A stretch of 64,000 bases of DNA from Sinorhizobium fredii USDA 257 (GTDB lineage: Bacteria; Pseudomonadota; Alphaproteobacteria; Rhizobiales; Rhizobiaceae): the NCBI RefSeq assembly GCF_000265205.3, contig NC_018000.1, forward strand, positions 62,001-126,000. The letters run 5' to 3'. Position numbers and translations under genes: made by a program. Below, piece by piece: positions 35,929 through 44,451 of the stretch (position 1 is its first letter; every line of letters starts with the position of its first letter). The notes below the pieces were generated by a model that was not told the DNA's origin, searched no databases, and was given only the letters and a program-made list of their open reading frames with translations.

Positions 35929-36513
35929 TCAGCTTTGAAGCGTTACGATCGCCCTGCCGCGACTGAGATCACTCACGAGCGCGAGGGTTGCTTCCGCCAC
36001 GTCCTTGCGCAGGTCGATTGCCAGCACCGCACCGGTGTCGGTGAAACTTTCGCTGGCGATCGCGACGCCGCGGGCGGTGAGCCGGGCCTTGATCAGGGCG
36101 AGATCGGCGAAGTCGCAGGCGATCGTGACACGCAGCGTCTCGACGAGCTCGACCTTTTCCGCCGTCCTGAGGCAGAGTGCGGCGGTGCCGCCATAGGCGC
36201 GGATCAGCCCGCCGCTGCCCAGCAGGACGCCGCCGAACCAGCGCGTCACCGCGACCACGACCCGGTCGAGCGACTGACCGTCGATCGCCGCGAGGATCGG
36301 CTTGCCCGCCGTGCCGCTCGGCTCGCCGTCGTCATTGAAGCGGTAGGTCTGGCCGATGCGCCAGGCCCAGCAATTGTGATTGGCGCCCGGAGCGGAATGT
36401 GCTGCGAGGAAAGCCTTGGCCGATTGCTCGTCGTCGATCGGACCGGCGATCGCCAGAAAGCGGCTCTTCTTGATTTCCTGTGTGGAGGTCTCGATGCGCT
36501 GGAGCGTGAACAT
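35929..36513 (-). CDS. YigZ/IMPACT family protein
   Basis: A 194-residue protein of the UPF0029/YigZ family. The N-terminal domain includes KKSRFLAIAGPIDDEQSAKAF and the signature NHNCWAWRIG, with FNDDGEPSGTAGKPILAAI and VVVAVTRWFGGVLLGSGGLIRAYG following. A smaller C-terminal alpha/beta domain completes it. The eukaryotic relative IMPACT modulates translation control; the bacterial role is not settled. The start is the ATG of MFTLQRIE. The region upstream consists of GC-rich hairpins rather than coding sequence. Confidence 0.9.
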   Translation of the reverse strand: MFTLQRIETSTQEIKKSRFLAIAGPIDDEQSAKAFLAAHSAPGANHNCWAWRIGQTYRFNDDGEPSGTAGKPILAAIDGQSLDRVVVAVTRWFGGVLLGSGGLIRAYGGTAALCLRTAEKVELVETLRVTIACDFADLALIKARLTARGVAIASESFTDTGAVLAIDLRKDVAEATLALVSDLSRGRAIVTLQS

Positions 36514-36606
36514 CCGCTTCTTCCGTTTGGAATGCTGATAACGGAATGACGGCGCTTGGTCATCTGTCGTCGATTGGCGGGGCGCAACGGGGGCGTTGAG
36601 ACATCG

Positions 36607-36635
36607 CCCTCCCCACCCCCCCCACGAGGGGAGGG
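36607..36635. repeat. GC-rich hairpin upstream of yigZ
   Basis: CCCTCCCC (36607-36614) pairs with GGGGAGGG (36628-36635) across a 13-nt C-rich loop. The same arm sequence recurs as the putA terminator hairpin 110 nt away, so the interval 36600-36750 appears built from related palindromic pieces. Confidence 0.6.
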
Positions 36636-36724
36636 GCTTGGTGTCCGCTGCGGCCGACTGCCATGCTCGAAAAATCGAGCCTGCTGCAACGCCCAGAACA
36701 GTGGAGAGTGTGCGGCAGGTTAAA

Positions 36725-36744
36725 CCCTCCCCTTGTGGGGAGGG
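36725..36744 (-). terminator. Terminator hairpin after putA
   Basis: CCCTCCCC (36725-36732) and GGGGAGGG (36737-36744) form a perfect stem with a 4-nt loop, 14 nt beyond the putA stop. On the minus strand it is followed by TTTAACC. Confidence 0.7.
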
Positions 36745-36757
36745 CAAAGCCAGAGGC

Positions 36758-39700
36758 TCAGCCGATCGCCATCAGGCTGGCATTGCCGCCGGCGGCGGCG
36801 GTGTTGATCGAGGTGGAAACCTCCTCGACCAGCCAGTTCAGGCAATAGGCATCCGGATTGCGGGCGATTTCCTCGCCCGATGCGGCCTGGACCAGCAGGA
36901 GCGGACCCGGCAAGGCGGCGATCGCCTTGTTAACCTCGCGGATGCGTTCGGCATCGCCTTCGACGAGCGCGCCGGCAAAGGGGCCGTCGGCCGTCCAGTC
37001 CTTCGACCAGGAGACGCGCAGCGCGACGCTGTGCGGCAGGTTTTTCAGCGTGGCCTGCAGGCCGGAGGCCGCATCGACGACGACGCTGTTGCCGGTTGCG
37101 AGCGCCGCGGCGAGCTGGTGGTAGAGCCCGCTCTCTGTCGCCGGCACCGCGAGGATGCGGCCGCGCGGATGCAGCGCATAGAGATTGCGCTCGCCGACGG
37201 GCCCGGGGAGTTCCAGATCCATTCCGAGCGCCGAGGTGCTGCCGGCATTGCGTGCGGCTTCCGCCTCCGCCGTGGCGCCCTTGCCGTCGAGCCACTTGGC
37301 GAAATCGAGCAGCGTCGGGTCGGTATGCACCGAGCTGTGCTGCGGCGGCACCGGGGCGGTCGTTACCAGCCGGCCGAGATAGAGCGGCCCGCCGGCCTTC
37401 GGTCCGGTGCCGGAAAGGCCGCGGCCGCCGAAGGGCTGCACGCCCACCACCGCGCCGATGATGTTGCGGTTGACATAGAGGTTGCCGGCCTTGATGCGGC
37501 TCGTCACATGGGCGATCGTCTCGTCGAGGCGCGTGTGCAAGCCGAAGGTCAGCCCATAACCGGTGGCGTTGATGTCGTCGACCAGTCGGTCGAGAGCGTC
37601 GCGGCGGTAGCGGATGACGTGCAGCACCGGCCCGAAGACCTCGCGCTGCAGATCGGAGAGCTTCTCCAGCTCGATGATCGTCGGCGGCACGAAGGTGCCC
37701 TTTTCCGTCTCGGCGGCAAGGCCGATCTGCTCCACCTTGCGGCCAAGTCCGCGCATCCGCTCGATGTGTTTCTCGATGATGTCCTTCGCCTCGGCCGAAA
37801 TGACCGGGCCGACATCCACTGAAAGACGGTCAGTGCGACCGATATCCAATTCGTGCAACGCGCCCTTCAGCATTGTCAGGGTACGATCGGCGATATCCTC
37901 CTGCAGACAGAGCACCCGCAGCGCCGAGCAGCGCTGGCCGGCGCTGTCGAAGGCGGAAGCGATGACGTCGCCGACGACCTGTTCGGCAAGCGCCGAGGAA
38001 TCGACGATCATCGCGTTCTGGCCGCCGGTTTCGGCAATCAGCGGGATCGGCCGGCCGGCGGGCGAGAGCCGCTCGGCGAGCTGTGCCTGAATGTGCCGCG
38101 CCACCTCCGTAGAGCCGGTGAACATCACGCCCGCCGTCTCGGGCGCCGCAACCAGTGCGGCGCCGACCCGGCCCTCGCCCGGCAGGAACTGCAGCGCACT
38201 TGCCGGAACACCGGCCTCGTGCAGGAGGCGCACGCCTTCGGCGGCGATCAGCGGCGTTTCTTCGGCCGGCTTGGCAAGCACAGGATTGCCGGCGACAAGG
38301 GCGGCGGCGACCTGGCCGGTGAAGATGGCCAGCGGGAAGTTCCACGGGCTGATGCAGACGACGGGGCCGAGCGCCTTATGGCCCGGACCGAGGGTGCGGC
38401 GCGTCTGTTCGGCGTAGTAGCGCAGGAAATCGATCGCCTCGCGCACCTCGGCAATGGCGTTCAGCAACGACTTGCCCGCCTCGCGGACGATCAGCCCGAG
38501 AAGCGTCGGCATGCGCGCCTGCATCAGATCGGCGGCGCGGTCAAGGCAGGCGGCCCGTTCGGCCGGGGGAACGGCAGCCCAGCTCGGGACCGCTTCGGCG
38601 GCAAGGCGAGCGGCCCGTCGAGCATCCTCTTCAGAAGTCTCGGCGACCGAGCCGACGACGTCGCGATGGTCGCCCGGGTTCGCGACGGGGCGCGTTTCGC
38701 CGTCAGCCGAGCCGGCGGCGAGTTGCGGTGCTGCCGTCCAGGCGATGGTGGCGCTTGCCTTGAGCGTCTCGGTCAGGGAGGCGAGCGCCGCCTCGTTGGA
38801 AAGATCGAGGCCGGCGGAATTCGTGCGCGCAGCGCCGAAGAGCTCGGCCGGCAGCGCTATTTTCTCGTGCTTCGCGCCGACGACCGGCATGGCGCGGACG
38901 ATTTCCACCGGATCGGTGACCAGTTCGTCGATCGAGACGTTAGGATCGGCGATGCGATGCACGAAGGAGGAATTGGCACCGTTCTCGAGCAGGCGGCGGA
39001 CGAGATAAGCAAGCAGCGTTTCGTGCGTGCCGACCGGCGCATAGATACGGCAGGGGCGGCCGAGATTCTCGCGACCGACCACTTCTTCATAGAGCGGCTC
39101 GCCCATGCCGTGCAGGCACTGGAACTCGTATTTGCCGACGTGAAAGTCCTTGCCGGCCATGTGGTAGATGGTGGCAAGCGTCTGGGCATTGTGGGTGGCG
39201 AATTGCGGGAAGACCACGTCGGTCGCCGAAAGCAGCTTGCGGGCACAGGCGACATAGGAGACGTCGGTGTGGATCTTGCGGGTGAAGACAGGAAAGTCCT
39301 CCAGCCCGTCGAGCTGCGCGCGTTTGATCTCGGCGTCCCAATAGGCGCCCTTGACGAGCCTGACCATGATGCGCCGGCCGGCCCGCCGAGCCAGATCGAT
39401 GAGGAAGTCGAGCACGAAGGGGCAGCGCTTGCCATAGGCCTGCACGACGAATCCCAAGCCGTTCCAGTCGGCGAGATCCTTGTCGAGGCAGAGGTCCTCC
39501 AGAAGATCGAGCGACAGTTCCAGCCGGTCGGCCTCTTCGGCGTCGATGTTGAGACCGATATCGTATGTCTTGGCGATGAAGGCGAGGGCCTTCACCTTTG
39601 GCAGCAGTTCGCTCATCACCCGCCCTGCCTGCGAACGCGAATAGCGCGGGTGCAGGGCCGAGAGCTTGATGGAGATGCCGGGGCCTTCATAGATGCCACG

Positions 39701-40465
39701 CCCGTCCGAAGCCTTGCCGATGGCGTGAATGGCGTTCTCATAGTCCTTGTAGTAGCGCTTCGCGTCGGCGGCGGTTGTCGCCGCTTCGCCAAGCATGTCG
39801 TAGGAATAGCGAAAGCCCTTCTGTTCGAGTGCGCGCGAGCGACGCAGCGCCTCGTCGATCGTCTCGCCGGTGACGAACTGTTCGCCCATCATCCGCATCG
39901 CCATATCGACGCCGCGGCGGATCACCGGCTCGCCGCAGCGGGAGATCAGCCGCGTCAGTGCCGCGGCGAGGCTGCGGTCGTTGACTGTTGAGGTCAGCTT
40001 GCCGGTGACCACCAGGCCCCAGGTGGCGGCGTTGACGAAGAGCGAGCGGCCGCCGCCGAGATGCGACTTCCAATTGCCGTCGGCAATCTTGTCGCGGATC
40101 AGTGCGTCACGGGTTGCCGTGTCCGGAATGCGCAAGAGCGCTTCGGCAAGGCACATCAGCGCCACGCCTTCCTGGCTCGAAAGCGAGTATTCCTGCACCA
40201 ATCCTTCAACGCCTGAACCTGAATGCTTGGCACGCAGCGCCTCGACCAGCTTGCGGGCGGTCCTAGCGGCGGCGTCCTGCGTTTCCCGGGGCAGCGCTGC
40301 GGCCTCGACGAGCGGCGGCAGGCATTCCGTCTCGGGCCGGCGATAGGCGGCCGTGATCGCCTGGCGTAGCGTGCTCGGGGGCCGAATCGGCGGCGCGAAG
40401 TCGGTAAACGGCACAGGGGCGGCGTCGGTTGTGACGGTTGGTTTTTGAAGCTGGGTCTGGCTCAT
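36758..40465 (-). CDS. putA: Bifunctional proline dehydrogenase / L-glutamate-5-semialdehyde dehydrogenase
   Basis: A 1235-residue PutA that oxidises proline to glutamate, with FAD then NAD as acceptors and channelling of the intermediate. A helical domain (about residues 40-180) precedes the proline dehydrogenase barrel (about 190-480; VRLVKGAYWDAEIK, then QFATHNAQTL). The aldehyde dehydrogenase (about 540-1000) has CISPWNFPLAIFTGQ, the Glu in ETGGQNAMIVD, and the catalytic Cys in GQRCSALRVL. A C-terminal domain follows. There is no N-terminal ribbon-helix-helix, so this PutA is an enzyme only. The ATG of MSQTQLQK was chosen, with GGAGG 11 nt upstream. No Lrp-type putR is adjacent. Confidence 0.96.
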   Translation of the reverse strand: MSQTQLQKPTVTTDAAPVPFTDFAPPIRPPSTLRQAITAAYRRPETECLPPLVEAAALPRETQDAAARTARKLVEALRAKHSGSGVEGLVQEYSLSSQEGVALMCLAEALLRIPDTATRDALIRDKIADGNWKSHLGGGRSLFVNAATWGLVVTGKLTSTVNDRSLAAALTRLISRCGEPVIRRGVDMAMRMMGEQFVTGETIDEALRRSRALEQKGFRYSYDMLGEAATTAADAKRYYKDYENAIHAIGKASDGRGIYEGPGISIKLSALHPRYSRSQAGRVMSELLPKVKALAFIAKTYDIGLNIDAEEADRLELSLDLLEDLCLDKDLADWNGLGFVVQAYGKRCPFVLDFLIDLARRAGRRIMVRLVKGAYWDAEIKRAQLDGLEDFPVFTRKIHTDVSYVACARKLLSATDVVFPQFATHNAQTLATIYHMAGKDFHVGKYEFQCLHGMGEPLYEEVVGRENLGRPCRIYAPVGTHETLLAYLVRRLLENGANSSFVHRIADPNVSIDELVTDPVEIVRAMPVVGAKHEKIALPAELFGAARTNSAGLDLSNEAALASLTETLKASATIAWTAAPQLAAGSADGETRPVANPGDHRDVVGSVAETSEEDARRAARLAAEAVPSWAAVPPAERAACLDRAADLMQARMPTLLGLIVREAGKSLLNAIAEVREAIDFLRYYAEQTRRTLGPGHKALGPVVCISPWNFPLAIFTGQVAAALVAGNPVLAKPAEETPLIAAEGVRLLHEAGVPASALQFLPGEGRVGAALVAAPETAGVMFTGSTEVARHIQAQLAERLSPAGRPIPLIAETGGQNAMIVDSSALAEQVVGDVIASAFDSAGQRCSALRVLCLQEDIADRTLTMLKGALHELDIGRTDRLSVDVGPVISAEAKDIIEKHIERMRGLGRKVEQIGLAAETEKGTFVPPTIIELEKLSDLQREVFGPVLHVIRYRRDALDRLVDDINATGYGLTFGLHTRLDETIAHVTSRIKAGNLYVNRNIIGAVVGVQPFGGRGLSGTGPKAGGPLYLGRLVTTAPVPPQHSSVHTDPTLLDFAKWLDGKGATAEAEAARNAGSTSALGMDLELPGPVGERNLYALHPRGRILAVPATESGLYHQLAAALATGNSVVVDAASGLQATLKNLPHSVALRVSWSKDWTADGPFAGALVEGDAERIREVNKAIAALPGPLLLVQAASGEEIARNPDAYCLNWLVEEVSTSINTAAAGGNASLMAIG

Positions 40466-40650
40466 CGAACGCGGTCCTCCACGCGGGGTAGCAGGCGCCT
40501 TGCGCCCTAAAATTCGTGGCCGAAAATACGCTTTCATTCGCCGAACATCCATCCGGCAAATTCGCCCTGCTGCAGGATGTTTCTCTATGTAGATCGGCCT
40601 GGCGGGTGAAACATGCGGGTGACGCAGAAATGACCCGGATGTTCCCATGT

Positions 40651-40959
40651 TCAAGCCGCCGCGCCGAAATGGCGTTGGCGGGCCATCAGGCATTCGTCGT
40701 CTCCCGGCATGCAGGTCCGGCAGACGATCGGTCGCATGGCGTAGACCTTGCAGGCGACGAATTTGCCGAGCGTGCCTTCGAGCGCCGTGCAGCGCTCGTT
40801 TTCGCAGCGCATACCGCCAAGGTCGGCTGCGACGTAGTCCGCCGGTATTCGCTCGAGCTCCTCTTCCGTTTCCATCGAGAAACGCGGCCACTCGGCCGAA
40901 TAGGCGCAACAGGCGCCGCAGCTCTGACAATCGAAGTCCTGGATGGGAGAAATAGTCAT
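40651..40959 (-). CDS. YkgJ-family cysteine cluster protein
   Basis: A 102-residue protein with eight Cys arranged as FDCQSCGACC near the N-terminus and RCENERC, ACKVY and IVCRTCMPGD later. This is the zinc- or iron-binding YkgJ/UPF0153 pattern; the function is unknown. It sits 185 nt upstream of putA on the same strand, with no strong evidence for co-transcription. Confidence 0.85.
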   Translation of the reverse strand: MTISPIQDFDCQSCGACCAYSAEWPRFSMETEEELERIPADYVAADLGGMRCENERCTALEGTLGKFVACKVYAMRPIVCRTCMPGDDECLMARQRHFGAAA

Positions 40960-41009
40960 GGGCCTAGCCTAGCACGAAGCCGTAAGCGTCGAAATGGCCA
41001 AGCCGGTTC

Positions 41010-41816
41010 TCACGCCTCTACCGCATCGCGCCTGGCGATCTCATAGTCCTCGGTATGCACCAGCACGCCGTCGGCGGTGATCACGGCGATGCCGTAGGCC
41101 GCCGGCTCGTCGACGGACAGCGAGGCGTCCGGTATGTCGAACGGCATTGGCTGCTGGTGGACCGGACTCTTGAAGATCGAGAACGGAATGCCGCGGCTGG
41201 AACCGCTGATGGTGCGATGCACGTGGCCGGCGAAGATGTGGCGGACATTGCCGTGCCGTTTCACGAGCCCGTAGAATTGCTCCTCGTTGATGAGTCGGAT
41301 CATGTCGATACCCGCAAATCCGCTGGCATGCGGCGGGTGGTGCATGAAGATCAGAACCGGCCGGTCGCCGGCGCTGCCGAGCTGTCTGTCGAGCCAGACG
41401 AGGCGCCTTTCGCACAGATGGCCGGCATGGCTCATCGGGTAGTCGTAGGGTGGCGCAAACAGCGTATCGAGCAAAACGGCACGGCAATCGGCAAAATCGA
41501 TCACCTGCTGCACGAAGCCATTTTCGTCTGTCGCAGCCTCCGGGAACACCTCCAGGAAAACCTCGCGCCGATCATGATTGCCGAGCATGATGGCTGCAGG
41601 AGGGATCAGTTCGGAGAACAGGTCTTTCAACCGTTCATAGGACGCGCGGTCCGCCTGGTGCGTGAGGTCGCCTGCAAAAACCACCCGATCCGCATCCGCA
41701 TGGTAGCGGTTGACATGGGTGATGCCGTTGGCGAGCCGCCGATAGGGGTCGATCCCGATGATCGTCGTGCCGTCGGGAACCATATGAAGGTCGGTAAAGA
41801 CGATGAATTTTGTCAT
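41010..41816 (-). CDS. spdA: Metallophosphoesterase, cyclic-nucleotide phosphodiesterase SpdA/CpdA type
   Basis: A 268-residue class III phosphodiesterase. The metal ligands appear in order: Asp and His in FTDLHM (Asp8, His10), Asp in FAGDLTHQAD, Asn-His in LGNHDRR, His in FMHHPPHASG, and the terminal pair in FAGHVHRT. From memory, S. meliloti SpdA in the clr-cyaD1 locus has this layout and cleaves 2',3'-cyclic nucleotides. The symbol rests on that similarity of sequence type and gene context. A CpdA-like 3',5'-cAMP activity cannot be excluded. The start is the ATG of MTKFIVFTD. Confidence 0.85.
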   Translation of the reverse strand: MTKFIVFTDLHMVPDGTTIIGIDPYRRLANGITHVNRYHADADRVVFAGDLTHQADRASYERLKDLFSELIPPAAIMLGNHDRREVFLEVFPEAATDENGFVQQVIDFADCRAVLLDTLFAPPYDYPMSHAGHLCERRLVWLDRQLGSAGDRPVLIFMHHPPHASGFAGIDMIRLINEEQFYGLVKRHGNVRHIFAGHVHRTISGSSRGIPFSIFKSPVHQQPMPFDIPDASLSVDEPAAYGIAVITADGVLVHTEDYEIARRDAVEA

Positions 41817-41974
41817 GGGCGGGCGTCGCAATAATGCATAAGCCACGCTCCTCCGCTTGCGTTCGACGGTCAAGCGGCATCTTTGGGCTGGTCGCGGTGA
41901 TGCTGTTGCGCCCAGAGCCGACAGGCGATCTCTTGCGGCTCGAGCATGAACGCGCTATGGGTCAGCTTACGGCT

Positions 41975-41986
41975 CTGATATATCAG
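41975..41986. promoter_or_regulatory. 12-bp palindrome upstream of the hydroxyproline dehydratase-like gene
   Basis: CTGATATATCAG at 41975-41986, 36 nt before the downstream start codon. It is perfectly symmetric and AT-centred, like operators of GntR/FCD regulators common in amino-acid catabolism. No such regulator is encoded nearby. Its position near the start suggests repression. Confidence 0.4.
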
Positions 41987-42021
41987 TTTGCCCTTTTGAC
42001 GCGATATCCGGAGATACGGTG

Positions 42022-43056
42022 ATGAGATGGAAGCGCACGATCCAGTTGCTGGACGTTCACTGCGAGGGCGAGATCGGCAAGGTGGCGATCGGCGGCGTGC
42101 CGAAGATCCCGGGCAACACGATCGCCGAGCAGCTGAACCACATCAACACGGTGGATGACAGCCTGCGCCGCTTCCTCTGCCTAGAGCCGCGCTCCGGATC
42201 GATCGGTTCCGTCAACCTGCTGGTGCCGCCGAAGCGGCCGGAGGCGGATGCCGGCTTCATCATCCTGCAGGCCGACCAGGCCCATGCCATGTCTGGTTCC
42301 AATTCGATCTGCGTGACGACGGCGCTGCTCGAATCCGGAATGATCGAGATGAAGGAGCCCGAAACCGTGGTGATGCTCGATACGGCGGCGGGCCTCGTGA
42401 AGGCGACAGCCACCTGCCGCGACGGACGCTGTGAGCGGGTAAAACTCACCATGGTGCCGTCCTTCGTCCAGGAACTGGATGTCGAGGTGGACACGCCAGA
42501 ATGGGGCCGCATCAAGCTCGATCTCTGCTTCGGCGGCGTGTTCTACGCGCTGGTCGATGTCCGCCAGATCGGCACCACGATCGACAAGGCGAATGCCCGC
42601 CGGATCGTCGAAGCGGGTATGGCTCTGAAGGACATCGTCAACCGCGCGCTGCCGGTGGTGCATCCGGAAATCCCCGAGATCAAGGGCGTTGCCTATGTGA
42701 TGTTCCGCGATACAGAAGCTGACGGAACCGTCAGAACCTGCACGACCATGTGGCCGGGCCGCGTCGACCGTTCGCCCTGCGGCACCGGCAGTTCGGCCAA
42801 TCTCGCCACGCTCCATGCGCGCGGCAAGGTCAAGCCGGGGGACGTGCTGAAATCCCGCTCCATTATCGGCTCGGAATTCGAAGTGGGCCTCGAAGCCGTA
42901 ACGACGGTCGCCGGGCGGGAAGCGATCATCCCGACCATTTCCGGCCGGGGCTGGACCTTCGGTCTGCATCAGGTGGCGCTCGATCCGTTCGATCCGCTCG
43001 CCGATGGCTTTGCACTGACCGATACCTGGGGCCCCCAGGCGGGCGAGATCCGGTAA
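42022..43056 (+). CDS. Proline racemase family, trans-3-hydroxy-L-proline dehydratase type
   Basis: A 344-residue proline-racemase-fold enzyme. Racemases and epimerases use two Cys, one in MCGH and one in the CGTGT region. Here the first position is Ser (AMSGSNSICV) while the second Cys is kept (RSPCGTGSSA). A Ser or Thr at the first position is the known mark of trans-3-hydroxy-L-proline dehydratase, which makes pyrroline-2-carboxylate. DVHCEGEIGKVAIGG at the N-terminus is family-typical. I chose the ATG; a GTG directly before it is equally spaced from GGAG. putA lies 1.5 kb away, giving a proline-type catabolic theme. Confidence 0.85.
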   Translation: MRWKRTIQLLDVHCEGEIGKVAIGGVPKIPGNTIAEQLNHINTVDDSLRRFLCLEPRSGSIGSVNLLVPPKRPEADAGFIILQADQAHAMSGSNSICVTTALLESGMIEMKEPETVVMLDTAAGLVKATATCRDGRCERVKLTMVPSFVQELDVEVDTPEWGRIKLDLCFGGVFYALVDVRQIGTTIDKANARRIVEAGMALKDIVNRALPVVHPEIPEIKGVAYVMFRDTEADGTVRTCTTMWPGRVDRSPCGTGSSANLATLHARGKVKPGDVLKSRSIIGSEFEVGLEAVTTVAGREAIIPTISGRGWTFGLHQVALDPFDPLADGFALTDTWGPQAGEIR

Positions 43057-43073
43057 AACCAGGCTGTGCGCGC

Positions 43074-43637
43074 TCACTGGAGCTCGTTCGTCTGCGCCCG
43101 TTCGAACCACTGCGCCGCCAAGGCGCCGTCGGCTCGCGTGCCGACGCCGTCCCGATAGGCGGCGGCGAGATTGTGGGCGGCGACGACATTGCCCGCTGCC
43201 GCGGCGCGCTGGTAAAGATCGAAAGCCGCTTCCGCCTCGCCCCGCTCGACGAGCCGCGTTCCGTACATAGCCATCGCCAGCGCATGGCCGTTTTGCGCGG
43301 CCTCGCCGAGAACTCGAAGCGACTTCAGCTTCTCGCCGGCCCGGTCGAGAACGCGGGCAAGCTGGAACTGCGTCCGCGCACCGCCATTCTGGTTGTAGGC
43401 CTCGCGGCAGGCAGACAGCGCAACACCGATGCGGATATCGTGCGTTGCCACGGCCGGAAAGGCCCTGTTGCGCTCGAGATCGAGGTCGCTGCCGGCTTCC
43501 CGGTCGCACTGTTCGGCGGCCGAGAGCTCGGCGGCGCTTGCCGATCGAGCCGCGATCGTGGCGAAGGACAGAAGCATCGCAGCTGCAAGCAGTGACGCGC
43601 TTGCGATGCGAATGGGCGGCTTGATATGGCTATCCAT
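43074..43637 (-). CDS. Secreted Sel1/TPR-repeat protein, probable Clr target (SMc02178-like)
   Basis: A 187-residue protein with a signal peptide (hydrophobic residues 12-30, cleavage after SASA). Two or three Sel1-type helical repeats follow (AQNGHALAMAMYGTRLVERGE, read in pieces, and AAAGNVVAAHNLAAAYRDGVG). It is probably periplasmic, and such repeats mediate protein binding. Its promoter region contains a perfect Clr-type palindrome 52 nt upstream of the start codon. From memory, S. meliloti smc02178 occupies this place and is a cAMP/Clr-activated gene expressed during host infection. The equivalence is inferred from context. Confidence 0.8.
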   Translation of the reverse strand: MDSHIKPPIRIASASLLAAAMLLSFATIAARSASAAELSAAEQCDREAGSDLDLERNRAFPAVATHDIRIGVALSACREAYNQNGGARTQFQLARVLDRAGEKLKSLRVLGEAAQNGHALAMAMYGTRLVERGEAEAAFDLYQRAAAAGNVVAAHNLAAAYRDGVGTRADGALAAQWFERAQTNELQ

Positions 43638-43688
43638 GGTACTCTCCCTTATCCGTCCACTATCCTAGAACTGGCGTGAGGCGGTGCC

Positions 43689-43704
43689 TGTTCCGCGCGA
43701 AACA
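43689..43704. promoter_or_regulatory. Clr (CRP-like) binding site
   Basis: TGTTCCGCGCGAAACA at 43689-43704, with arms TGTTCC and GAAACA around four central bases. It fits the recalled Clr box HGTYHC-N4-GRWACA at every position. It lies between the Sel1 gene (minus strand, start 43637) and the fecR-domain gene, suitably placed to activate the former. The regulator Clr is encoded 2.6 kb away. Confidence 0.8.
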
Positions 43705-43830
43705 GCCAGGGCCAGGAGCGACTTTCGAACCTGGCACGGAGCAAGGGGCGTCTTGCATCCTCGATGCGTCGGTCTATCCTCGAACGAAGGCTCGAACAGG
43801 GAGCGCTGCAACAGCAGCGGGGAGAAGCCG

Positions 43831-44451
43831 ATGCCGCAGCTACAGATGAAAAGAAGGATGGTGCTTGGCGGCCTGATCATGGCCGTCATCGGCGGCCGAG
43901 CGGCCGCGGCCGCGAGCGGTTCAGTCGTCGGCAAGGCGGCGAAGATCCGCGGCAATGTGCGCCGCCGGCAGGGTGAGGCGGAGGAGCGGCTCACTGCAGG
44001 CGGCTCCGTTCTCGACCGGGACTACGTCATGACGAGCACCAACAGCTTTGCCGATCTGGCCCTCAGCGAAACGCGCATCCTTCTCGGCCCCCAGACGGAG
44101 CTCTTGATCGACAGCTTCATTGCCGGCGAGGGAGGCACGCTCGAGCTCGGCGTTGGCCGGATGGTCTTCGACAGGCCGCGGGGACTGCCGAAGGTCGACG
44201 TCGCGATCCGCACGGCTTTCGGGATGATCGGCGTCCGCGGCACGAAATTCTTCTGCGGCCCCAGCCGCACTGCTGCCTTCGCCGTCTTCGTCGAGCACGG
44301 CGCCGTCAGCGTCGAAGGCGGCGGCGTCACCCGGATGCTTGCCGCCGGCCAGGGCGTGGATATCGACCGTCCCGGTGCGGCGCCGAGCGAGCAGACGAAT
44401 TGGGGACAGGCGCGGATCCGGGAAGCCTATGCGAGCGTCGGTCTGGGGTGA
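43831..44451 (+). CDS. FecR-domain protein, exported
   Basis: A 206-residue protein. Basic residues (MKRRMVLGG) precede a hydrophobic stretch ending in RAAAAAS, giving a signal peptide, possibly Tat-like because of the twin Arg. A FecR domain follows (about residues 55-160; LDRDYVMTSTNSFADLAL, TAFGMIGVRGTKFF). There is no cytoplasmic anti-sigma part and no sigma or TonB receptor gene nearby, so it is not a classical FecR regulator. The start is the ATG with GGGGAG six nt upstream. Its 3' end overlaps the convergent cyclase gene by 25 nt. It may modulate the CHASE2 sensor in the periplasm, by inference from position. Confidence 0.83.
   Translation: MPQLQMKRRMVLGGLIMAVIGGRAAAAASGSVVGKAAKIRGNVRRRQGEAEERLTAGGSVLDRDYVMTSTNSFADLALSETRILLGPQTELLIDSFIAGEGGTLELGVGRMVFDRPRGLPKVDVAIRTAFGMIGVRGTKFFCGPSRTAAFAVFVEHGAVSVEGGGVTRMLAAGQGVDIDRPGAAPSEQTNWGQARIREAYASVGLG

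Noticed and set aside
36596..39991. Two long plus-strand frames opposite putA
   Set aside because: They mirror putA codon structure and have no family resemblance; putA is complete on the minus strand.
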